Below, piece after piece: positions 27,899 through 35,620 of a DNA stretch of 64,000 nucleotides. The translations under genes were made by a program, and so were the position numbers. This DNA comes from CAWCDJ01 sp963796675 (GTDB lineage: Bacteria; Acidobacteriota; Terriglobia; Bryobacterales; Bryobacteraceae): NCBI GenBank assembly GCA_963796675.1, contig CAWCMS010000013.1, positions 310,001 through 374,000 of the forward strand. The letters run 5' to 3'. Each line of letters begins with the position of its first letter. The first letter of the stretch is position 1. The notes under the pieces are model-generated. The model was not told the DNA's origin and ran no database searches. It worked only from the letters and a program-made list of their open reading frames with translations.

Positions 27899-30310
27899 CT
27901 ATTCGTTCCGCAAAGCTACCAGCGGATCGACGCGCATCGCACGCAGCGCGGGGATCGCGCAAGCGAACATTCCCGCGGCCAGCAGCAGAAACGCGACTGC
28001 GGCATACGTCGCCGGGTCGGTCGCCTTCACTTCGAACAACTGCGACGCCAGCAGCCGTCCGGTAGCCAGCGCGGTGACGACGCCCAGCGCCAGCCCCGTC
28101 GCCATCAAAAGGCCGCCATAGCCGAAGACCAGCCGCAGAACGTCACCTTGCCGCGCACCCAGCGCCATGCGGATGCCGATCTCCTGGGTGGCCTGCGTCA
28201 CCGAGTAGGAAATCACGCCGTAGATCCCGACTAGCGCCAGCACGAGCGCAAGGCTCGCGAAGATCGCCATCAGCAGCATCGCGAATCGCCGCTGCGAAAG
28301 CGACGAATCGACCAGCGCATCCACCGTGCCGACCGCGTCGAGCGGAAGCTCCGCGTCGAGATCGCGGAACACGGCGCGCACACCCGAGATCAACATCTCC
28401 GGGTCTTTCTCCGTGCGGAGGCCGAAATACATGTCGCTGAAGGGAACCTGTTCAGCCGGTTCATAAACCGCGGGCCTGCCTTCGGTATCGAGCTGCTGAT
28501 CGCGCACATCTCCCACAATCCCCACGATCTCCGCGGGCTTCGACCCGTTGCCCATGCGGATGCGCTGGCCCAGCGGATTTTCCCGGGCGTAGAACTTGCG
28601 CGCCATCGTCTCGCTGATGATGGCTACCGGCGGAGCGCCCGCATCGTCATGTTCGGTAAACTCGCGGCCCTGCTTGAGAGGGATGCGCAGCGAGGCAAAA
28701 TATCCGGGCGTCGAGGCATAGTACGCCGCGGACGGCTCGTTGCCGGGCGTAACCGGGGGCTTGCCGATCTGTTCGAAGACGAGGATGAAGTCGTCGCCCG
28801 CCAGCGGAAAAATCTGTGCAGCCCCGGCGGAGGTCACGCCCGGCAGCGCGCGGAGCCGGTCGAGCGCGCGCCGGTAGAGGGCCGCCTGTGCCTCGTCTTC
28901 CTTGTAGCGGGCCGAGGGCAGGTTGGTATGGAAGGTCAGGACGCCGTGCGGATCGAAGCCCGGCTCCACCGATTGCAGCCGGTAGAAGCTGCGCATCAGC
29001 AGTCCGGCTCCCGAGAGCAGCACCAGCGCCAGCGCCACCTCGCCCACCACCAGCACGCTCCGCAGACGATTGCGGCGGAAGCCGATCGCGTTGCCGCGCG
29101 AGCCTTCCCGCAGGGCCGACATGAGATCGGTCTTCGCCATGTGGATCGCCGGAGCCAGTCCAAAGAGGATGCCGGTGAGCACGGCGATGCCCGCCGTAAA
29201 CCCGAGGGCGCGGCCATTCAGCGCGATTTCGCGGGCGCGCGGCAGAATATCCGGATTCAGGCCCGTGAGCAGCCTCGTGCCCACCCACGCGATCAGGAGG
29301 CCCGCCGCCGCGCCCACCGCCGCCAGCAGCACGCTCTCCGTCAGGAACTGGCGGATCAGCCGCGACGTTCCGGCGCCCAGCGAGCTGCGGATGCCGATCT
29401 CGCGCCGCCGCGAGGCGGAGCGCGAAAGCAGCAGGTTAGCCAGGTTCACGCAGGCGATCAGGAGCACGAACCCGACCGCCGCCGTGAGCGTCAGCATGGC
29501 CGGCCGGATACGGCCGACCACCGCCTCCTGCAGGGTCTGGAGCGTGGTGTCCCATCCGGTGTTGGATCGTGGAAAAGCCTTCTCGGCGCGCGCGGCGATC
29601 ACGTTAAGATCCGCCTGCGCCGCCGCCAGAGAAACACCGGGTTTCAGCCTCCCGACGCCGCCCATATAATGTCCGCCACGCTGCTGCCAGTTCTGCAGAT
29701 TCATCGCCAGGGGCGTCCAGATCTCGACGCGCGCGGGGAATTGAAAGTCGGCCGGCATCACCCCGACCACGGTATAAAGCTCGTCGTTCAGCTTCAGGGT
29801 CTGGCCCAGGACGTTGCGCGCGCCGCCAAATCGCCGCTGCCACAACCCGTAGCTCAGGATGGCCACGTGATGCGAGCCGAGCTGGTTCTCCTGTTGGGTG
29901 AACGTGCGGCCGAGCATCGGTGTGCGGCCCAGGACATCGAAGAATTCCTGGCTGACCCGCGCCCCGCGAAGGCGCTCCGGCTCGGAACCGCCGGCCATGT
30001 TCAGCCCGGTGCCGGCAAAGGCAGTGATTCCAGTGAAAGAGCGATTGTGGTCGCGATAATCCAGGTAGTTGCCGGGCGAAAGCGAGAATTGCGGGAACCC
30101 GGCCTTCAGGTTCCGTTCGCGCACGACGACCAATTGCTGCGGATCGCGGAAGCGCAGCGGCTCGAGCAGCACCGAATTCACGACCGTGAAGACCGCGCTA
30201 TTGGCGCCGATTCCCAGGGCCAGCGCCAGTACCGAAACGGCCGTAAAGCCCGGATTGCGCGCCATGGTGCGGAGCGCATAGCGAAGATCGCCGGCAAGGG
30301 AGGAGAACAT
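27899..30310 (-). CDS. ADOP-type ABC transporter permease
   Basis: 803-aa inner-membrane protein of the Acidobacterial duplicated orphan permease family (MacB/FtsX relatives). The start shows the family tag DLRYALRTMARNPGFTAVSV and ALGIGANSAVFTVVN with the first transmembrane helix. A MacB-type periplasmic domain covers about 45-260, an FtsX three-helix core about 280-430 (LLIACVNLANLLLSRSASRRREIGIR split around helix 2), then the duplication: a second periplasmic domain and a second FtsX core near 680-800 (GIYGVISYSVTQATQEIGIRMALGA read over 715-740, ending MRVDPLVALRNE). No ATPase gene is adjacent, as usual for this family. Substrate unknown; macrolide-efflux function should not be assumed. 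Confidence 0.92.
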   Translation of the reverse strand: MFSSLAGDLRYALRTMARNPGFTAVSVLALALGIGANSAVFTVVNSVLLEPLRFRDPQQLVVVRERNLKAGFPQFSLSPGNYLDYRDHNRSFTGITAFAGTGLNMAGGSEPERLRGARVSQEFFDVLGRTPMLGRTFTQQENQLGSHHVAILSYGLWQRRFGGARNVLGQTLKLNDELYTVVGVMPADFQFPARVEIWTPLAMNLQNWQQRGGHYMGGVGRLKPGVSLAAAQADLNVIAARAEKAFPRSNTGWDTTLQTLQEAVVGRIRPAMLTLTAAVGFVLLIACVNLANLLLSRSASRRREIGIRSSLGAGTSRLIRQFLTESVLLAAVGAAAGLLIAWVGTRLLTGLNPDILPRAREIALNGRALGFTAGIAVLTGILFGLAPAIHMAKTDLMSALREGSRGNAIGFRRNRLRSVLVVGEVALALVLLSGAGLLMRSFYRLQSVEPGFDPHGVLTFHTNLPSARYKEDEAQAALYRRALDRLRALPGVTSAGAAQIFPLAGDDFILVFEQIGKPPVTPGNEPSAAYYASTPGYFASLRIPLKQGREFTEHDDAGAPPVAIISETMARKFYARENPLGQRIRMGNGSKPAEIVGIVGDVRDQQLDTEGRPAVYEPAEQVPFSDMYFGLRTEKDPEMLISGVRAVFRDLDAELPLDAVGTVDALVDSSLSQRRFAMLLMAIFASLALVLALVGIYGVISYSVTQATQEIGIRMALGARQGDVLRLVFGYGGLLMATGLALGVVTALATGRLLASQLFEVKATDPATYAAVAFLLLAAGMFACAIPALRAMRVDPLVALRNE

Positions 30311-30361
30311 GACGTGTCTTAGACGCTGCGGCGGAAGGAATCGTTAGGATAAGCAGGGCAA

Positions 30362-30449
30362 GTGGGGCGGGCAATTCTGCCCGCGGACTCGCTTTCGAGC
30401 GAGTCCAGCCGCCTGGAAAGGCGGCTGCGGTCAGGATTGACCGCCCCAC
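30362..30449. repeat. palindromic intergenic element, four hairpins plus closing stem (copy A)
   Basis: All 88 bases fold with no unpaired linkers. The closing stem GTGGG (30362-30366)/CCCAC (30445-30449) encloses four hairpins: GCGGGC/GCCCGC (30367-30372, 30379-30384); GGACTCGCT/AGCGAGTCC with a TTCG loop (30385-30393, 30398-30406); AGCCGCC/GGCGGCT (30407-30413, 30420-30426); GCGGTCA/TGACCGC (30427-30433, 30438-30444). It lies between the ADOP start and the end of the FG-GAP gene. A related copy is at 45129-45201. Confidence 0.85.
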
Positions 30450-30454
30450 AAAGT

Positions 30455-31580
30455 TCACTTGCCCAGGTTCTCGTACCACTTCAGGTTGGCCGTGGGCGAC
30501 CCGATGCAGGCCACATCCGGCCGGCCATCGGCATTCAGGTCCACCACAGTGCAGGCAGCCGCGCCCATGCCGCCCGCGTCGAGCGTCTGGCGGTTCCAGC
30601 GCTTGCCGTCGAACGAGTAGACATAGACGCTATGCTCTCCGCCGCGGAAGCCGGCGATCACTTCATCACGGCCATCGCGGTTCAGGTCCGCGGTCGCGAT
30701 GGTATGGCCGTCCACCAGCGAGGTGTCGATGACCTCGCGGCGCCACGCGCCGCCCTTGCGGCGGTAGATGGACACCTGGTTGCCGTGCCAGGGCTCGATG
30801 GCGGCGATGAACCGCTCTTTGCCGAGCCGTCCCACCGCGATATCGCTCGATCCGGACTTCGGCCACGGCGCGGGATCACCCGCGGCAAGCTGCGTACGGC
30901 TCCAGCCGTCCTTGCCGAGTTGGAACAGGTGGATGCCCTCGAAGCTGGCGGTGAGAATATCGTCGCGGCCATCGCCATCCCAGTCGAGAATGTAGATGCA
31001 GTGTACGACGCCCTGATTCTCGCTACTGATCTCGTGGCGCTTCCATTCGCCGGGGCGGTAATACACCAGCGGCGTGTGGCCGCGGTAGTCCGGCGGTTCG
31101 GCCTCCGGACCGGTGAGCGCGGCATTCACCACCACCGGCGCACCGCCGTCGATCTTCGCCAGCCGCAAGCCGGTGCGAGGCAGGCAGGCGATCGATTTCC
31201 GTGAGGCTCCAGGGCTCGCGCGGATCGGCGCCGGGCCGCAGCACGGAGACATTGCCGATGCTGCGCTTCGCCTGGTTATCGAATCCGCTGGCCACGACGA
31301 TCTCGGTCTGGCCGCCCGTTTCGACCACCACGCAATTGATCATGCGGGAGAGGCCGGAAGCAAGCACGTGACGCTCCCATCCGGGGTTCTCGTACCAGAC
31401 GAGATCGGGCATGCCGCTGGCCAGGGCGATGAGGTCGGGCTTGCCGTCGTGATTGAGGTCGGCCGCCACCACCTGATAGCCGCCGCGCAGGCCGGTGGCG
31501 ACGGTGTGGGCGGCGAACCGGGCGGGCGGTGAAGCGGCCGCCAGCGGCAACGCGGCCAGGAGCGCACACAGTCGATGCAC
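30455..31580 (-). pseudogene. FG-GAP/VCBS-repeat secreted protein, single frameshift
   Basis: Secreted beta-propeller of FG-GAP (VCBS, integrin-like) repeats, about 370 aa if repaired. GTG at 31580 starts VHRLCALLAALPLAAA, a signal peptide. Calcium-loop repeats are clear: DLNHDGKPDLIAL, DWDGDGRDDILTA, DLNRDGRDEVIAG and DLNADGRPDVACI. The frame breaks at 31179-31190, where GGCA GGCA GGCG (plus strand) holds one four-base unit more than the continuous reading frame would need; upstream frame reads TEIDRLPA, downstream frame LRLAKIDGGAPVVVNAAL. It ends 6 bp beyond the palindromic repeat. Divergent from the radical SAM gene with only 37 bp between the start codons. Confidence 0.8.
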
Positions 31581-31617
31581 GCTTCGAGAATACCGCGCCG
31601 CATGATACCATCGCCAT

Positions 31618-32626
31618 TTGCGAAAGGTTCCTCTGGCGCAATCCCTCCGGATCATCGGGCGGGGGTCGTTGAACTGGCTCGCCGAGCGCCCCATCGTCGT
31701 ATCCTTCGAAGTCACCGACGCGTGCACGTGCTACTGCAAGCACTGCGACCACGGCGGTCCGCGCGACGAATCGCGCAACCTCAAAGCCACCGACTACGTG
31801 CGTTACATGGAGGTACTGCGCCCGTGCGTGGTGCAGATCTCGGGCGGCGAGCCGCTCATGCGCGGCGACGTGGTGGAGATCGTCCGCACCATCAAGGGCG
31901 GCTCGCGCCCTCCCTACACCATCCTGGTATCCAACTGGTCGTTGATGACCGAGGAGAAGTACCTGGCGCTGCGCGATGCGGGCGTCGACCAGTTCTCGGT
32001 GAGTCTTGATTTTCCCGACGCGCGGCACGACGATTTCCGTGTCTACCCTGGGCTGTACCAGCATCTCGAGGACCTGATCCCACGGCTGACGCGGTTGGGG
32101 CATGACGATATCGTCCTCAATAGCTGCATCACCAGCGAAAACGTGGGCGAGATCAATGCTATCGCGGACAAAGCTCGCGAGTGGGGCGCCAACCTCTGCT
32201 ACAGCGCGTACTCGGCGCGCCGCACCGGCTGCCGCGATTACTTTCTGAACTCGACCGGAACAGATCGCCGAGCTCAACCGCCAGCTCGATCGCGTGGAAG
32301 GGCGCCGCGATTCCACCAACTGGATCGTCAACGCACCTACCACGCTCGAGGCCACGCGGCGCTACTTCGAAAACGGAGGCACCCCCGGATGCAAGGCAGG
32401 CCTCCGCTTCCTGGTGGTCACCGCCGACGGCGAACTGCAGCCCTGCTCCATGCAGTTCCGGCGCTACGAGCTCTCCGATCGCGCCCGCATGGTGGAAGAG
32501 TTCACCCGCACCAACCAGTGCGACCAATGCTACGTTTCCATCCGCTCCTATCTCGACAAGAGCTTCCCGAAACTGCTGTGGGAAAACGTGAGCGGGTTCC
32601 TGTCTATTGCCCCAGCCGGAAAGTAA
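31618..32626 (+). pseudogene. radical SAM enzyme with SPASM-like C-terminus, single frameshift
   Basis: About 336 aa if repaired. The radical SAM cluster motif C-x3-C-x2-C is DACTCYCKHCDHGG near residue 40, followed by VQISGGEPLMRGD (the GGEP SAM-binding motif). The C-terminal region carries extra cysteines (TPGCKAGL, LQPCSMQF, TNQCDQCYVSI) as in SPASM/twitch domains holding auxiliary Fe-S clusters. The frame shifts at 32257-32258, where TCGACCGGAA has one G more than the frame needs; the continuation reads EQIAELNRQLDRVEGRRD. Start is TTG 31618 with no obvious ribosome-binding site. The 3' end overlaps the convergent TonB-like gene by 23 bp. No adjacent precursor peptide seen. Confidence 0.8.
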
Positions 32627-33368
32627 CCGTCACCGGCGCGCTGACCTCCACCGGAACGCCGTTGAGCAGCGTGGGCTGAAAGATCCACTGCCGCACCGCA
32701 TCCACCGCCGCCTGAACCAGCATTGGATGGCCGCTCAACACGTGTAGTTCGCGTACACGGCCGTCCGTCCCGACCACAGCGTCCAGCCGCACTTCGCCCG
32801 CAATGCGCGCCTGGATCGCGATCCGCGGATAGACGGGCTCCACGCGAGACGCGAGACGCCCCAACAACACCTGGCCGCCCAGCCGGATGCGTTCGGGTGT
32901 CTTTTCCACGGGTTTCGGTTCGACCCTTGGCGGAGCGGGCAGAGGAGGAGTTCTGTCCACCATGTTGAGGACATCGCCGAGGATACCCGTACCTCCGGCC
33001 CGCCCGTCGCCTGGCAGCGCGCCAATCACGTACGGCCCGGCAGGTCCGACATCGGGAGGGTCATCCACCATCGCCGCATGCGCAGGCATCTTCGCAAACA
33101 AGTGAAGTACGTTGGTGAACTGGAACGCGCGCCGTACCTGTTCGCGCGGGCGCACCACGGGGTCCGCGGGAATTGGACGAACCGGCGCGGTCGGCGCGCT
33201 CGGCGTGGTGAGCCATGTGGTGAGTTGTGCTTTCGGAAGCACCTGTGTCCAGATCATCGGCGCGATCATCGCGCCCGCGACCAGCAGCGCTTCTCCGGTG
33301 ATGCCGGCGCACGTCGTCCAGACGCGCTTCTTCCCCGGGCCGCCGGCGAGAATGGCGGTTTCAAACAT
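32604..33368 (-). CDS. TonB-like energy-transducing protein
   Basis: 254 aa. One N-terminal hydrophobic segment (ALLVAGAMIAPMIWTQVL, about 27-45) would anchor it in the inner membrane. A proline-rich periplasmic linker (PSAPTAPVRPIPADP; later LPAPPRVEPKPVEKTPERI) leads to a C-terminal TonB domain: VEPVYPRIAIQARIAGEVRL, VVGTDGRVRELHVLSGHP, and AVRQWIFQPTLLNGVPVEV. It would couple proton motive force to an outer-membrane receptor. No exbB/exbD or receptor gene is nearby. It lies downstream of the JAMM protein gene, separated by a palindromic element. Confidence 0.85.
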   Translation of the reverse strand: MFETAILAGGPGKKRVWTTCAGITGEALLVAGAMIAPMIWTQVLPKAQLTTWLTTPSAPTAPVRPIPADPVVRPREQVRRAFQFTNVLHLFAKMPAHAAMVDDPPDVGPAGPYVIGALPGDGRAGGTGILGDVLNMVDRTPPLPAPPRVEPKPVEKTPERIRLGGQVLLGRLASRVEPVYPRIAIQARIAGEVRLDAVVGTDGRVRELHVLSGHPMLVQAAVDAVRQWIFQPTLLNGVPVEVSAPVTVTFRLGQ

Positions 33369-33391
33369 GGCTAGGCTCCTTTTCTATGGAG

Positions 33392-33471
33392 CGCGGACAC
33401 ACGAAGCCTCCGGCGAGTGTGAGGTTGGTTTGGAGGACCTTCGCGGTGGCGAATCGCTTGGTGTGTCCGCG
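33392..33471. repeat. palindromic intergenic element (different family)
   Basis: An 11-bp perfect outer stem (33392-33402 with 33461-33471, CGCGGACACAC/GTGTGTCCGCG) continues, after one G-G mismatch, as AAGC/GCTT (33404-33407, 33456-33459). Inside are CTCC/GGAG (33408-33411, 33432-33435) and TTCGC/GCGAA with a GGTG loop (33440-33444, 33449-33453). It sits between two same-direction genes and may act as a terminator or dispersed repeat. Confidence 0.6.
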
Positions 33472-33522
33472 TCCACCCAGATAGACACCACGTTTGGAAA
33501 AGAAGTTCCGCGCGTTGGGCGG

Positions 33523-34929
33523 TTACTGTTTGCCGGGCACCTTGGGCGCGTCGGGACTCATGTTCTGCATGCGGGTGCGCTGCTGGCGGATGATCTCGAG
33601 GCGCATCTGGTCCACGGTGTTTTCAAGTTTCCTGGTGCGCTCCGCCTGCTTCTTGAGATCGGCCTTCAACTTGTCGGCCTGCTTGGCGAGATCGTCGCGC
33701 TGCTTGAGAACAGCGGCATCTTCCGCCTTGGACCTCTCGATGGCCGCGCCGATGAACGTCGCCACTTCTTTCGTGCCCTGGCCGTTGGCGGCCTCGACCG
33801 TCAGGCTCACGTCCACGCGGCCGCTCTCCCGCCCGTAGGTAAACGAGCCGTTCTGCAGATGAGCGGGGTCGAGCGGAATCACTAGCGGCTGGGGACCTTC
33901 GCTGATCGAGAGCATTCCGCTGGCGGCGCCGCGCACCAAGGCGGAGTCGCGATTCCACGTGATGTGCAGTTGCCCGTTCTGATCGACTGTGCTCAGGCCC
34001 AGAGTTGCCGGAGGAGGCGCGGGCTGCGGCCGTGGTGCGGGCGCCGCCGCGGGCGGCTTGGCTGTGAAACGGACAAGTGCAGCCTGGGCTGGAGGCAGCC
34101 ACACAGACCGCGTCTGATAGGCGCCGGCAGCGCTCGCGGCTGCGGCCAGAAGCGCAACCACCACCCATTTCAAGCGCCGCGGAGCCGGCTGCCCGATGGA
34201 GGCGAAGGTCGGCAAAGGAACTTCCACCGGCGCAGGAACGGGAGCAGGCACAGGCGGAGGCACGGCCGCCGGTTCCGTCCGCGCAGGCATCACCATCACC
34301 GGCGGCTCCAAGCGCAGCGGGGCCCTGGCCGGAAGTGGCAGCGGTGGCAGCGCCCCCGGCGACACGCCCGCAACCGCCGCGGCCGCCTGCGGCGCCAGTT
34401 GCGGATCGAGCTTGAATTCCCGGTAGCACGCTTCGCCGTGAATCTTGCCGCCCGCTTCGCGGAAGAAGAAGCCGGCCCGCATCGGCTCGAACGTGTGGGG
34501 TTTCAGCACCAGGCCGATCTGCCACGGCTCGGGAAAGAAATGCTTGTGGATCGCGATATCGGCGTCCGAGAAAAAGACCTCGCTGCGTGTGTGCGAGTGG
34601 TACCAGCCGACCGGCCCCACGCTGCCGCCGCTGCGGCGGGCGATCGTGAGCAACTCCTCCAGCTTGGCGTGGTCGCGATCGGAGAGCGTGAACGACGGAC
34701 CGTAGGCGTGTTCGCAATCGAGCGGCGCGTAATCGGCAATCCGCACCTGCCGCTTGTCGTAGGTGCCCAGCAGAATGCCGCCGATCTCGGCGCCGCCGCG
34801 CGGCAGCGAGAAAAACGCATCCATCACCGCCAGCCGGATATCGTCCAGCACGCGGAGCGAGTACTCGATAGCAAACGGGCACTCGGGAGTGTTCCAAGCA
34901 GCGAACTGGGAATCGGCTGGGTTGTCCAT
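33523..34929 (-). CDS. membrane-anchored JAMM/MPN metalloprotease-like protein
   Basis: 468 aa. The N-terminal Mov34/MPN+ domain (20-175) has a complete JAMM zinc site: Glu48 in AEIGGILLG, and His111, His113, Ser121 and Asp124 in the H-x-H-x7-S-x2-D motif (YHSHTRSEVFFSDAD). JAMM proteins are isopeptidases in eukaryotes and sulfur-carrier or tail-assembly proteases in bacteria. A proline-rich linker (195-250), one transmembrane helix (about 254-271), a beta domain (LHITWNRDSALVRGAASG), and a C-terminal coiled coil (about 395-445) rich in K, Q, E and D follow. The catalytic domain should be cytoplasmic, with the C-terminus outside. Start ATG 34929; the frame is open further upstream but into the neighbouring gene. 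Confidence 0.82.
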   Translation of the reverse strand: MDNPADSQFAAWNTPECPFAIEYSLRVLDDIRLAVMDAFFSLPRGGAEIGGILLGTYDKRQVRIADYAPLDCEHAYGPSFTLSDRDHAKLEELLTIARRSGGSVGPVGWYHSHTRSEVFFSDADIAIHKHFFPEPWQIGLVLKPHTFEPMRAGFFFREAGGKIHGEACYREFKLDPQLAPQAAAAVAGVSPGALPPLPLPARAPLRLEPPVMVMPARTEPAAVPPPVPAPVPAPVEVPLPTFASIGQPAPRRLKWVVVALLAAAASAAGAYQTRSVWLPPAQAALVRFTAKPPAAAPAPRPQPAPPPATLGLSTVDQNGQLHITWNRDSALVRGAASGMLSISEGPQPLVIPLDPAHLQNGSFTYGRESGRVDVSLTVEAANGQGTKEVATFIGAAIERSKAEDAAVLKQRDDLAKQADKLKADLKKQAERTRKLENTVDQMRLEIIRQQRTRMQNMSPDAPKVPGKQ

Positions 34930-34980
34930 CGGTCCGTTTTCCGAAACTATGATTGTAGGGGATCGCCCGGTAACCCGCCA

Positions 34981-35016
34981 TTCGGAAGGTTCCCGCCCCG
35001 AAGCTATAATAAAGTC
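34981..35016 (+). promoter_or_regulatory. promoter with TATAAT six bases from the GTG start
   Basis: A perfect -10 hexamer TATAAT lies at 35005-35010, and the GAF gene starts with GTG at 35017. Transcription about seven bases after the -10 would begin at the start codon itself, giving a leaderless mRNA. TTCGGA at 34981-34986 (18-bp spacer) is a weak -35. Confidence 0.5.
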
Positions 35017-35613
35017 GTGCCGAAAGCCAAAGAGCTCGAAGCCCGGTTCCAGCGGATCGAACAGCAACTGCGCCTGTTTCAGAAGGTCAGCCGCTTCATG
35101 GTTCGCGACGTCAGCCTGCAGGATGTACTGAACGGCATTGTGACGCTCATCGTGGAGTTCACCGAGTGCGACTCCTGCCTGGTCTATCTGCGTGATGGCG
35201 AGGAACTGGTGCTGTGTGCGTCCAACCGGCCGCACCCTTCCACCATCGGCAAGCTGCGGCTGCGGTGGAATGAGGGTCTGACCGGCTGGGTCGCGCGCGA
35301 GCGGCGCCTGCTCGCGATTCCTCGCGAAGCCTACAAGGATCCGCGGTTCAAGGCCTTCGGCGAACTGGAAGAAGACACCTATGAGGCCTTCCTTTCCGCC
35401 CCGGTCATCGCGCGGAATAAGGTGGTCGGCGTGATCAACGTCCAGCACAAGGCTCCACATCAGCACACCGGCAGTGAAATGGAAGTGCTGACCACCGTGG
35501 GCGAGCAGGTCGGGTGCGTGCTCGTGCTGGCACGGCTTTCGCCCGAAGCCCTTGACCAGGCCAACCATGTCCATCTGGTCCTTTCCTCGGGGCCGGTTCC
35601 AATGAAACAATAG
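35017..35613 (+). CDS. GAF domain protein
   Basis: 198 aa. An N-terminal helix with heptad character (LEARFQRIEQQLRLFQKVSRFM) precedes a single GAF domain (about 35-175): LQDVLNGIVTLIVEFTECDSCLVYL spread over 30-56, the loop GLTGWVARERRLLAIP, and SAPVIARNKVVGVINVQHK. GAF domains bind small ligands such as cyclic nucleotides, haem or oxidants. There is no output domain, so it would act on a partner. The GTG start has no ribosome-binding site but a TATAAT box directly upstream. Followed after 7 bp by the Ycf48-like gene. Confidence 0.82.
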   Translation: MPKAKELEARFQRIEQQLRLFQKVSRFMVRDVSLQDVLNGIVTLIVEFTECDSCLVYLRDGEELVLCASNRPHPSTIGKLRLRWNEGLTGWVARERRLLAIPREAYKDPRFKAFGELEEDTYEAFLSAPVIARNKVVGVINVQHKAPHQHTGSEMEVLTTVGEQVGCVLVLARLSPEALDQANHVHLVLSSGPVPMKQ

Positions 35614-35620
35614 GGCACGG

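Noticed and set aside
28649..30322. 557-codon open frame antisense to the ADOP permease
   Set aside because: Low-complexity, R/A/H-rich, no recognisable motifs; the sense frame is a clear permease.
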